Under the pieces are notes generated by a model. That model did no database searches. It saw only the letters and a program-made list of their open reading frames with translations, and was not told the origin of the DNA. Source: Thermoplasmata archaeon (GTDB taxonomy: Archaea > Thermoplasmatota > Thermoplasmata > GCA-020350865). From it: DNA of 15,834 bases. Made by a program: the position numbers and the translations under genes. Positions 6,865-14,800 of the stretch are shown here, in pieces (the stretch's first letter is position 1; the number at the start of each line of letters is the position of its first letter). Where the stretch lies: the NCBI GenBank assembly GCA_020350865.1, contig CP070726.1:1140889-1156722 (forward strand), read 5' to 3'.

Positions 6865-7320
6865 CTACGACACACAATAATATAAAGGTAAATTGGAAAT
6901 TGGAATATCTTCATGAAGTGCCCCTCGAAGATGGTTTTCCAATCGTTTTGTATCGAACTTCGGTATCAGACGGCTAATGTCTTCCGGGATGCATGGGATC
7001 CGGCCCAGATAGGCTCCTGCGGTGCCCATTTGGGTGACGGTATTCGTTATTTTTCCTATTCTCGGGAAGGATTTCGAAGCGATATATGTGTGGTTGCAGA
7101 ATGGGCCGAGGCCTTGAGGATACCCGCCCGGAACAAGGCCAATATCCTTGTCTTCGTCCAAAAAAACCCCTTCTCGGTTATCATCACGACACAAAATCCT
7201 TAGGGTGAAGAGCTCTTCCAGGTAATGGTGGGGCACCTTTTCCGGGCGGAATGCCCAAGAATATCGATATTGATAATAATATGGCCCGGAAACCAAGAGC
7301 CCCCGACCCCCAAAAAACAT
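6865..7320 (-). CDS. Uncertain open frame, possible degraded gene
   Basis: A 151-codon frame runs from an ATG in the arm region of repeat copy 5 to a TAG. No ribosome site precedes the ATG. The middle has plausible composition and archaeal codon choice (SKSFPRIGKITNTVTQMG, EDISRLIPKFDTKRLENHLR), but both ends look non-coding: the start is made of repeat DNA and the end reads through an AT-rich stretch. It could be the remnant of a gene interrupted by the repeat, or chance. A plus-strand frame over the same bases (6913-7203) looks less natural. No family recognised. Confidence 0.25.
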   Translation of the reverse strand: MFFGGRGLLVSGPYYYQYRYSWAFRPEKVPHHYLEELFTLRILCRDDNREGVFLDEDKDIGLVPGGYPQGLGPFCNHTYIASKSFPRIGKITNTVTQMGTAGAYLGRIPCIPEDISRLIPKFDTKRLENHLRGALHEDIPISNLPLYYCVS

Positions 7321-7372
7321 TTTGAACTCAGATAGCCGCGATTGTTTGAGGAAGGGTTTAAGGATCGGGGGC
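7299..7372 (-). repeat. ~75-bp inverted-repeat element, copy 5
   Basis: Arms GCCCCCGA (7299-7306) and TCGGGGGC (7365-7372) are perfectly complementary. Read on the minus strand it has CCCTTCCTC after the first arm and CGCGGCTATCTGA in the centre, matching copy 3. Confidence 0.7.
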
Positions 7373-7719
7373 GAGGTTATTTATTGATTTGCGGGCGGAT
7401 ATACTTTGTGCTACAGGATTTCGGGGCACGTTTTCGCGGCGCGCGTACCTAATCCAATTTTTCTAAAAGCCCGAAAATGCCCGAAACAGGCTCCAGAGGC
7501 CCCGAAACGGCCGTTTCTATTGGTAGCCCCCCTTCCTATTTTATATGGCCAATTTACAGCCAGGCTTATCGGATTTTTATATATTCCACAATCCGGGACC
7601 CACGCCATATAGGAAGATGAGTTATTCAGCACAAGCTATTTGGCCCTCCAATACTTTTCCCCGGTTTGACAGAAAACATCGATGTAAACCGTAAAAACAA
7701 CATACAACGGTGAAATTTC
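7373..7719. other. Spacer before the repair operon
   Basis: No gene is supported. It has a perfect 14-bp palindrome GAAACGGCCGTTTC (7504-7517) preceded by three CCGAAA motifs (7471, 7481, 7502). TTTTTATATA at about 7575-7583 is the best TATA candidate for the downstream operon, giving a leader of about 110 nt; GGTGA stands 6 nt before its ATG. Confidence 0.35.
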
Positions 7720-8394
7720 ATGAGGGAAAATTCTGGGCAAAATATAAAGGATGCAGTCTCGGACCTGAAGAAACTGCATCATAAATTGAAAGAACAAATT
7801 GTTGAAAGGCTCAAGGATTTCCATGTTATATGGGAGCGGGGGAGTGAGGAGGATATCTTTGCAGAGCTCGCTTTTTGTCTTTTGACACCCCAGTCAAAGG
7901 CAAAGTCCTGTGAAATTGCAGTGGGATGTTTAATCGAGGAGGATTTGTTATTTTTCGGGACTCAAAGTCAGATTGCAAGGGCACTGAGAGGCAAAACTAG
8001 GTTTCACAATACGAAAGCGGGCAACATCATCCGGGCAAGAAAGCTCTTTTCACGGAATGACGGTATGGCCATAAAGAAAGTTATTTCAGATTTCGCAGAT
8101 GCGTACGAGGCCAGAGAGTGGCTCGTGAACAATATTAGGGGCATGGGATACAAGGAGGCGAGCCACTTCCTGAGGAACATAGGGATGGGTGAAGAACTCG
8201 CTATCCTTGATCGGCATATCCTAAAAAACCTTGCGACTCTTGGCATAATCGCCGAAATCCCCGGTTCACTGTCAAAAAAAAGATATCTTGAAATCGAAGA
8301 TAAAGTGAAGAGGTTCGCCAAAAATGTTAAAATACCCGCAAGCCATCTCGATTTATTACTGTGGTACAAGGAGACAGGCGAGATATTCAAATAA
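7720..8394 (+). CDS. ogg: 8-oxoguanine DNA glycosylase/AP lyase, archaeal Ogg2 type
   Basis: 224 residues; ATG with GGTGA 6 nt upstream; stop TAA. The enzyme removes 8-oxoguanine from oxidised DNA and cuts the strand at the abasic site. The helix-hairpin-helix signature is clear: IRGMGYKEASHFLRNIG (about 139-155) carries the expected catalytic lysine K145, and ELAILDRHIL carries the expected aspartate D164, spaced much as the catalytic Lys/Asp pair of M. jannaschii Ogg. The N-terminal LLTPQSKAKSCEIAVG also fits the family. Length is slightly above the usual ~210, due to an N-terminal extension. It is the first gene of a three-gene run with adenosine-specific kinase (11-nt gap) and dCTP deaminase. 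It is chromosomal housekeeping in character, unlike the region to its left. Confidence 0.9.
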   Translation: MRENSGQNIKDAVSDLKKLHHKLKEQIVERLKDFHVIWERGSEEDIFAELAFCLLTPQSKAKSCEIAVGCLIEEDLLFFGTQSQIARALRGKTRFHNTKAGNIIRARKLFSRNDGMAIKKVISDFADAYEAREWLVNNIRGMGYKEASHFLRNIGMGEELAILDRHILKNLATLGIIAEIPGSLSKKRYLEIEDKVKRFAKNVKIPASHLDLLLWYKETGEIFK

Positions 8395-8405
8395 GGGGGG
8401 AAGCA

Positions 8406-8891
8406 ATGATGGAGACGGAATTTGTGAAGGTGGAGATGCCTGCCGATGCCAATGTGATCATAGGCCAAACCCATTTCATAAAGACGGCAGAGGATATATA
8501 CGAGGCCATGGTGAACTCGGCTGCAGGCATCAAATTCGGCGTGGCATTTTGCGAGGCCTCTCAGGAATGCCTGGTTAGAGTCGAGGGAAACGATGACGAG
8601 CTGAGAAATCTCGCGGCAAAGAACGCCCTGAACATAGGGGCTGGGCACACGTTCGTGATTCTTATGAAGGAGGGGTACCCCATCAATGTCCTGGGAGCCC
8701 TGAAAAATGTGCCCGAGGTATGCTCCATCTTCTGTGCAACAGCCAATGAGGTGGATGTTATGGTAGCACAAAATGAGAGGGGCAGGGGCATCATAGGTGT
8801 GATTGACGGAATGAAACCAAAGGGCATAGAGGGCGAGGAGCAAAGAAAGGAGAGAAAGGATTTTCTGAGGAAGATTGGTTATAAGCTGTGA
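8406..8891 (+). CDS. Adenosine-specific kinase family protein (PF04008/COG1839 type)
   Basis: 161 residues. The ATG at 8406 follows a G-run (8395-8400) with 5-nt spacing, so the in-frame GTG at 8361 inside ogg is not the start; ATG at 8409 is an alternative. The whole length matches the small archaeal family annotated as adenosine-specific kinase: KVEMPADANVIIGQTHFIKT at the start, SAAGIKFGVAFCEASQECLV, NALNIGAGHTFVILMKEGYP, and GALKNVPEVCSIFCATAN with NERGRGIIGVIDG at the end. The family is known from a Pyrobaculum aerophilum member with bound adenosine; its physiological role is less certain. It is soluble, with no signal peptide. Translation is probably coupled to ogg and to the next gene. 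Confidence 0.88.
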   Translation: MMETEFVKVEMPADANVIIGQTHFIKTAEDIYEAMVNSAAGIKFGVAFCEASQECLVRVEGNDDELRNLAAKNALNIGAGHTFVILMKEGYPINVLGALKNVPEVCSIFCATANEVDVMVAQNERGRGIIGVIDGMKPKGIEGEEQRKERKDFLRKIGYKL

Positions 8892-8917
8892 TTTTTCACA
8901 ACAAAGCGGATGATTGT

Positions 8918-9400
8918 ATGGGAATACTATCGGATAGGGATATCAAAGATTATATCAGGAAGGGCAAGGTATACATCGAGCCGTTCTTCGAAGAGAACCT
9001 CACTCCCAACGGGTACGACCTCACCATCGACGAGGTGTTCATTCCAGAGCTAAAGGAGAGGGTGAGGGAGGCGGCAGCGGAGATATCGAGTATGAGGTGG
9101 TTTCTTATCAGCACCAAAGAGTACATCAAGCTGGGGGGCGAGGTGGCAGCTTCGCTGTGGATAAGAACCACGTACGCAAGGAAGGGAGTGCTAAGCTCAT
9201 TTGGGAAGGTGGATGCGGGTTTTGAGGGGAATCTTACCCTTTCCGCCTTCAACAGCTCCGACCACCCCATTAAAATCAGGGTAGGGGATACATTTGCCCA
9301 GATGGTATTTGAATGCTTGGAAAACGCATCAGATAAACTATATGAGGAGCGCTCCGGCAACTACATGGGTCAAAAAGGCGTCACCATGGAAAGGAAATGA
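8918..9400 (+). CDS. dcd: dCTP deaminase
   Basis: 160 residues; converts dCTP to dUTP (some archaeal members go on to dUMP), feeding thymidylate synthesis. The conserved N-terminus ILSDRDIKDYIRKGKVYIEP with ENLTPNGYDLTID sets the start at ATG 8918, 26 nt after the kinase stop, with GGATGAT just before it; a GTG at 8888 overlapping that stop would add ten unconserved residues. The core IRTTYARKGVLSS (82-94) and DAGFEGNLTLSAFN (99-112) match the trimeric dUTPase-fold signature, with E103 the expected catalytic glutamate. The C-terminal NYMGQKG matches the YxGQxG nucleotide-closing motif. RTT replaces the commoner RSS/GSS, so bifunctionality cannot be told. It converges on a small minus-strand gene. 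Confidence 0.9.
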   Translation: MGILSDRDIKDYIRKGKVYIEPFFEENLTPNGYDLTIDEVFIPELKERVREAAAEISSMRWFLISTKEYIKLGGEVAASLWIRTTYARKGVLSSFGKVDAGFEGNLTLSAFNSSDHPIKIRVGDTFAQMVFECLENASDKLYEERSGNYMGQKGVTMERK

Positions 9401-9418
9401 TAATTCGGATACTGCTTG

Positions 9419-9583
9419 TCAAATCGCTAAAAGGCCGAAATACCACAACGCGCCGACAATTACGATAAAGAGAACAATTGCCACCATTATCAGTAACTTG
9501 ATCATTTTGATGATTCCGATGATGACTAAGATGGCAACGATCGCAAGAAAAGGCAGACATACCAAGGCTAGATAGGGATCCAT
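9419..9583 (-). CDS. 54-residue hydrophobic membrane microprotein
   Basis: ATG at 9583, stop TGA at 9421-9419. The translation starts MDPYLALVCLPFLAIVAIL and is almost wholly hydrophobic, with only two lysines (around IIKMIKLL) between two spans and an ending IVGALWYFGLLAI. That is the pattern of a two-span small membrane protein with the short basic loop probably cytoplasmic. The plus strand reads as low-complexity Thr/Ile/Lys, which supports the minus strand. A TATA candidate TTTAAATATAAA lies at 9656-9645. It ends 18 nt from the dcd stop, in convergent order. No family recognised; role unknown. Confidence 0.55.
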   Translation of the reverse strand: MDPYLALVCLPFLAIVAILVIIGIIKMIKLLIMVAIVLFIVIVGALWYFGLLAI

Positions 9584-9762
9584 CGAATGAGCATAAATCT
9601 CTAAATACTTAATTTTTGCTGATAAAATGATTTTTGAGAGGCTGTTTATATTTAAAGGATAATAAGCACCTAAAAATCACTCTCAATGCGAAATTGTTTG
9701 TCATCGTATAATTTAATGGGTTCTCCACAGGTAATATGTTTGAATAACCAGATACGATAACA

Positions 9763-9897
9763 TCACAGGTTTTGTCTTGGTTCCCCGAAACCCTCATCCA
9801 TCATGTGCCTTATCTTCCTGAGACTATCTTCAATCCGGGCGAGTCTACAATTCATACAATTGCAGTCCTTCCATACGTTCTCCCTGTATTCATTCAT
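9763..9897 (-). CDS. 44-residue CxCxxC microprotein on a leaderless transcript
   Basis: ATG at 9897, stop TGA at 9765-9763. It begins MNEYRENVWKDCNCMNC and continues with a charged amphipathic helix (RLARIEDSLRKIRHMMDEG). C12, C14 and C17 form a CxCxxC motif, able to bind a metal such as zinc or to act in a dimer; three cysteines alone suggest shared coordination. The key support is the promoter: TTTATATA (9928-9921) lies about 27 nt before the ATG, exactly where a leaderless archaeal mRNA would start. The ATG lacks a Shine-Dalgarno site, as expected. No family recognised. Confidence 0.5.
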   Translation of the reverse strand: MNEYRENVWKDCNCMNCRLARIEDSLRKIRHMMDEGFGEPRQNL

Positions 9898-9920
9898 CAG
9901 GAATGAGAGCCTGTAATTCG

Positions 9921-9928
9921 TATATAAA
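9921..9928 (-). promoter_or_regulatory. TATA box for the CxCxxC microprotein
   Basis: TTTATATA on the minus strand, centred about 27 nt upstream of the ATG at 9897, so transcription should start at or next to the start codon. Confidence 0.5.
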
Positions 9929-9996
9929 TCATTCTGTAATTACAATCAATTATGATAATAACAAAACAGCGTTTTCTGGCTGAGAATTGGCAAAAA

Positions 9997-10045
9997 AGGC
10001 CTAATTGTGCAAAATTGTTATAAAGGGGTTATGCAATTTAGGCCT
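9997..10045 (+). promoter_or_regulatory. L10e promoter framed by an inverted repeat
   Basis: TTATAAAG (10018-10025) is the likely TATA box, predicting a start near 10048 and a ~30-nt leader. It is flanked by AGGCCTAA (9997-10004) and TTAGGCCT (10038-10045), perfect 8-bp arms that extend inward imperfectly (TTGTGCA with TGCAATT). A symmetric site around a TATA box is what a repressor operator looks like; alternatively it folds as a hairpin in DNA. Confidence 0.5.
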
Positions 10046-10076
10046 CCCTGCGCAAATATAAATCAAGGTGGTATCA

Positions 10077-10595
10077 TTGGGAAGAAAACCAGGTCGTATG
10101 TATAGGGAAATCAGAGGTCAAGCCTATACGAGAAGGGAATACATGGGCGGAGTTCCGGCCACGAGAATTACGCAGTTTGACCTGGGAAATACGAGGGGCG
10201 ATTTTCCCCTTTTGGTGACCTTAAAGGGGTTGGAATCCTGCCAGATCAGGCACAATGCCCTGGAATCAGCCCGCATTGCAGCTGTTAGGCATTTGAATAA
10301 GAGGGCAGGGACAGTTAATTTCCACCTAAAAATAAGGATTTATCCCAATGTGGTGCTCCGGGAGAACAAGCAGGCCACGGGGGCCGGGGCCGATAGGGTA
10401 TCAGATGGCATGCGAAAGGCCTTCGGAAAGGCCATCGGGACTGCGGCCAGGGTCAATGCAGGGCAGAGCCTTATGTCTGTATGGACAACGAAAGCGCATT
10501 TTTTAGCCGCCAAGGAGGCACTGAGAAGGGCCAGCATGAAGTTGCCCACTCCCTGCAGGATCATTGTGGAAAGGGGTGCAGAGCTCGTATCTTGA
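10077..10595 (+). CDS. rpl10e: Ribosomal protein L10e (uL16)
   Basis: Large-subunit ribosomal protein near the tRNA-binding and peptidyl-transferase region. The protein starts [20 protein letters not shown], matching the archaeal ARKPxRMYR start, and has [17 protein letters not shown] and [18 protein letters not shown] as in the family; full length (172 residues). I choose TTG at 10077: AGGTG (10066-10070) stands 6 nt before it, while the in-frame GTG at 10068 lies within that ribosome site, and the family starts at this point. Stop TGA. It appears to be transcribed alone from the promoter at about 10018. Confidence 0.93.
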   Translation: MGRKPGRMYREIRGQAYTRREYMGGVPATRITQFDLGNTRGDFPLLVTLKGLESCQIRHNALESARIAAVRHLNKRAGTVNFHLKIRIYPNVVLRENKQATGAGADRVSDGMRKAFGKAIGTAARVNAGQSLMSVWTTKAHFLAAKEALRRASMKLPTPCRIIVERGAELVS

Positions 10596-10694
10596 TATCG
10601 TTTTAATCACTACGGTTTACCCCCTTCTGTCCAGGGCAAAACATATTAATCGACTGATGCATTCTTATGCCGCTATTGTTAAATAAGTGGTCAT
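10596..10694 (+). promoter_or_regulatory. Spacer with possible promoter for the glycosyltransferase
   Basis: CATATTAAT (about 10640-10648) is a fair TATA candidate giving a leader of about 25 nt. TTAAATAAG nearer the ATG is too close to serve. No strong Shine-Dalgarno precedes the ATG at 10695. Confidence 0.25.
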
Positions 10695-11867
10695 ATGAAG
10701 GTTTTGCAGTTGTGCGTTCGTTTCCCCCCAGCACCAGGAGGAGCAGAGAATCATGTGTATCATGTTTCCAGGGAACTGCTATCGAGGGGATATGCAATAA
10801 ACGTGTTCACATCAGATTTATACACCGAGGTGCCCTTCGTAAGAATGAAAAAAACCGAACCGTCATACAATGGTGTCCCTGTGAGAAGGTTTAGGGCCTA
10901 TTCCCTTGGAGGGGACATGCACTACCTTTTCATCCCATCCATGATGAGGGCCTTACTGAAGGGAGAAACGGACATCATTCACACCCATTCCTACGGCTAT
11001 TTTCAATCCAATCTGGGTGCGTTCACAAGTAAGATGAGGGCCCTTCCGCTGGTAATCACACCCCATTTCCACCCTCCATGGAGCATGTGGGGCGGCAGGA
11101 GACGAAAGCAACTCCGGAGGATCTATGATATGCTCTTTGCAAAGAGAGCACTGGATGCAACCGATATAGTCATATGCCATACGCAAAACGAGCAAAATCT
11201 TCTGTCACGGTTCTCAATTCCCGAGGAGAAAATCAGGATCGTGCCTGCAGGGATAGATTTCAGCAGGTTTGAGTCGATTCCTCCACCAGATATTTTTAAG
11301 GATTCATACGATTTACATGGCAAGATAGTGCTCTATGCTGGACGGTTGGCCTCGAATAAGGGTCTTGCTCATCTCATGAGCGCAGCACCCGGGATTCTAG
11401 CCGAATTCAAGGACACCACATTCGTGTTCATAGGCGAAGATGAAGGGGAAAGAAAATCGCTGGAGAAACGAGCCGGGAAGCTGGGTATTTCCCATAAGGT
11501 GTTATTTACAGGCCATATCAAGGATGATGAACTGTTCAAAAGTGCTTTTTCTGCATGCGATGTGTTTGTTTTGCCGTCAGAGTACGAGGCTTTCGGTATC
11601 GTGCTTTTAGAGGCCATGGCCTGTGAAAAACCGTGCGTGGCCACCAACGTGGGTGGGGTGCCGGAGGTGGTGGAGGGGGGAAAGACGGGTCTGCTTGTGG
11701 ATTACGGAAATCCAGACAAGCTTGCTGAAGCCATAGCAGGGTTGCTAGGAGACGAGAAAAAGAGTAAAAGCATGGGCAGAGCAGGACGGGAAAGGGTGAG
11801 AGAACGTTTTACCTGGCCAAAAGTTGTAGGTCGATTGGAAGAAGTTTACAGAAGTGTGGTGGATTAG
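10695..11867 (+). CDS. Glycosyltransferase family 4 (GT-B fold)
   Basis: 390 residues from ATG 10695 to TAG. It transfers a sugar from an activated donor onto a lipid-linked or surface glycan; donor and acceptor cannot be read from the sequence. The N-terminal acceptor domain has the FPPAPGGAENHVYHVSREL loop (10-28) and HTHSYGYFQS. The linker FSIPEEKIRIVPAGIDFSRF is typical of GT4. The C-terminal donor domain has VLYAGRLASNKGL (212-224), SACDVFVLPSEYEAFGIVLLEAMA with the E298-x7-E306 motif, and VGGVPEVVEGGKTGLLVD. No membrane span, so cytoplasmic or peripheral. It ends 4 bp inside the end of the convergent giant membrane protein. Next to several secreted proteins with sequons it could serve surface glycosylation, which is inference. 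Confidence 0.9.
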   Translation: MKVLQLCVRFPPAPGGAENHVYHVSRELLSRGYAINVFTSDLYTEVPFVRMKKTEPSYNGVPVRRFRAYSLGGDMHYLFIPSMMRALLKGETDIIHTHSYGYFQSNLGAFTSKMRALPLVITPHFHPPWSMWGGRRRKQLRRIYDMLFAKRALDATDIVICHTQNEQNLLSRFSIPEEKIRIVPAGIDFSRFESIPPPDIFKDSYDLHGKIVLYAGRLASNKGLAHLMSAAPGILAEFKDTTFVFIGEDEGERKSLEKRAGKLGISHKVLFTGHIKDDELFKSAFSACDVFVLPSEYEAFGIVLLEAMACEKPCVATNVGGVPEVVEGGKTGLLVDYGNPDKLAEAIAGLLGDEKKSKSMGRAGRERVRERFTWPKVVGRLEEVYRSVVD

Positions 11868-14800
11868 AGGAACGATTCCCTCTTCCTTCTTCGCCTTTTC
11901 CAGACGGCTGCAATCAAAATGGTGAACAATAACGGTATAACGACCTCCTCGTACTCGGGAATTTCCAGCTCCCCCCAGGAATCGCTGTTAAAGAGATTTA
12001 TGTTCTGCGCGCCATCGGGCCATTCCTCAAGGGGATCGGTCCCGTTTAATATGATAACCGCAAAACCGATCCTTTCGTTATCCTCGTCAAAATTGTAAGA
12101 ATCATTTAAAATGGACCTGTTTATTTGGGCTTCGTACTCCATTCCCGATCCCATCTGGTAGTTTTCTGCGATCACCACGCCAAGGGGCAGCTCAGCTTGA
12201 ACTATCCAGTTACCCGCCCCTCCCAGGGCCCATTCATCGTTCCATAAAGCTCCGGTCCAGGTGGTGCTAAGTTTTTTATCGTAGTTATTGTTCACGCCGT
12301 TGTTCCAATGGTCGGTTTCGAAATAGAATGCACATGAATCACCGATGTCATTTTGAGTGGTGTCATTCGTAGTAACACCAAAATATACATGGGTGTCATC
12401 CATTTTGACATAAACCACCAGATTGCCGTTTGTAACGAAGTTAGCGTCATCCCATTCCCCGCCCATAACATTGACGTTCCCGTTAATTGTGGGGGTATTA
12501 CCCGCTGCGCAAACCAAAATATCAGTCGAGTACCTCGTCCCCCTCATGATTATTTTCGGAGGTGATCTGGTGATTCCCTGGCCCGATAAGTCCTCCTCGC
12601 TTTCGCTCCAATCCGTGGTTCTGAAGCGCACCCTGAAATGACCCGTGATATCAAGCTCGTTTTTATCAAGCTGCGACTCCAGGCGTAACGAATCTTTAAT
12701 CGCATTCACGTCCCCCTCATTCACCCAACTCCAATCCGTTGGGCCTGGTCCATAGAAACTCAGATGGCTCTTAGAGACAATATCACCGTGTTTACCTTTA
12801 ATCTCGATGAGATGGTCCGCACCAAGGCCACCCAGATAGTATCCTGAGAGGGTGTCATTATCACTGTCTATATATATATGAATCACATCCTCACCGGTTG
12901 CCGTTTCCAGCGGTGGGGGAGGGGGTGCAGGCGACGGCGGTTTCGAAGGTCCCTGAGGAGCGGGTTCTGTGGCCTCCCCACGGTTCCAATAGGGCACCTC
13001 GGTTCCCGAGGCCAACTCACCGTCGACCTTGAGGAAGAATGACACCGTATCTGTGGTGTTTGAGACCGCATACTGAACGATATCTAGGCTATCCTTTTCA
13101 ACGTCAACCTCATCGTCATCGAGCAGGTCGTTTGTGCTCCAATCCGCAAATGCACCATCGATTGTGACATTCTGGGGAACACGTCCGATATAGCTCACTT
13201 CGTAGCCACCGTCTTCAGGTAGGAGAGTTTCTAGTGATACCGTACCCCTATCTGTGGTCACATCGTGAGGGTTCATGATTCTGAAACCAATGCTGGACTC
13301 GGGCTGGGCACCGGCTCCAATATCGACCACCACTACAAGGGTTCTCGAATCTCCAAAGGCGATCATGAAGTTTGTTTGAAAGTCCACGAAACCAGTGCTC
13401 AGCAGGCCTGTTGCGATTATGTTGCCACCTTCCTTCAACCTCACACTGCTTGCATCTGCATCGTTTCCGAGCCCAAACCGCTTCAGTTCGATGTTTGTTA
13501 AGGTTATGTCCTCATTATAGGCTGCGACAGACAGTCGCAATAGTTCCTTCTCAGCACCTGAGATCATATCCCGCCCAATACCTTGCTGTTTCACCACCAT
13601 AACGCCCTTTTCGTTACTTATCACCATGTCCGAGAAATCATGGTATCCATTGTAACTCTGCATGTAGAATAATACATCCACATTGTCGCCGTTCTTAATA
13701 TTCAATGTAAGATAAGGCACCTGCACTTCTAACCTGGGGCCTGATGCGGAAGATGCTACCCTACCCACCCGAGTCCAGTGATACCAATCCTGGATTTCAG
13801 ATTCGTATCTGTAGATTTGTCTGGAATGAATTCTACCCTGCCAACCCTCAATTTTTATCATGCAGTCTGCACCTATACCCCTGATGATATAACCTGTCTG
13901 CGGATTTTGGTCTGTATCTACAAATATATAGGCCGTGTCAAAATGTCTGCCCTGCCCTTGGGGCTCACCTTCAAGTATATTTCCTTCAACCCTCAGAAAG
14001 AACGAAAGGACCTGGAGTCTGCTGTCAACACGAAAATCAACGATATCGACATTTGGATTAAAATCCTGGCTCTCCCCGACATCCGAACCGGAGGCAACAT
14101 TCTCCCAATCACTGAAGTTGCCGTCGATCTGAATTCCTTTGGGGGTTTCGGTTAGATTCAGAGCCAAATAAGGAGTTAGTATGACGATGAAAATGATGAT
14201 CGGGACGACTATCAGTGGCCATCTCTTGTGTTTTCCCTCGATGATTTTTTCTCTGGATCCCAGTCCATTTGTGATGCCGTTGCCATTCGTGATGCCGTTG
14301 GTCAAACCCTGGCCGAGAGCCTTCAAACCGTTGGTGAGGCCATTGGTGATACCCCTCATCCTATCCAAACCATTTGTGAATCCATTTGTGAGCCCATTGG
14401 TGAGGCCATTTGTTAATCCCCGCTCCATGAAGCCGTTTGTAATGCCCGCGGTTAGCCCCTCTCCACCGGGTATTTCCTCGAATTCGGTAGCAATGAGGCT
14501 AACTTCCTCTTCTTCCTCGAATTCAAGACCACACTCCGGGCAAAATTCGTCCTCGGAAGTCACATAAGAGCCGCAGTCAGGACATTTGAATTCTTCAATC
14601 TCCTCACCCACCTCCTCCATATCGAACTCGGTGCCGCACTGGGAACATACAGATACAGGTTCGGTGAACATCATGCCGCACTCGGGACACACATATCCTT
14701 CCCGATAGGCCGCTGCCTCCTCCAGAACCTTGATTGCGGCACCGCATTCTGGACATTCTTCCTGACCAGGTTGGACTATGGCGCCACAGTCAGGGCACAG

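Noticed and set aside
8004..8843. A 279-codon minus-strand open frame
   Set aside because: It is antisense to ogg and the kinase, both recognised families; its His/Leu/Ser-rich translation is a shadow.
9609..9797. A 62-codon minus-strand frame
   Set aside because: It overlaps the better supported CxCxxC gene in another frame and has neither promoter nor ribosome site of its own.
11865..11867. TAG as a sense codon throughout the genome
   Set aside because: Reading through this TAG would extend the glycosyltransferase past its normal family end into sequence antisense to its neighbour, so TAG appears to work as a stop here.
14262..14450. CRISPR-like array
   Set aside because: The repeat is a 12-nt coding unit in frame with a large protein, with no spacer pattern.
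14181..14567. A plus-strand frame rich in Pro, Phe and Val opposite the TNG repeat
   Set aside because: It is the antisense reading of the Thr-Asn-Gly units.
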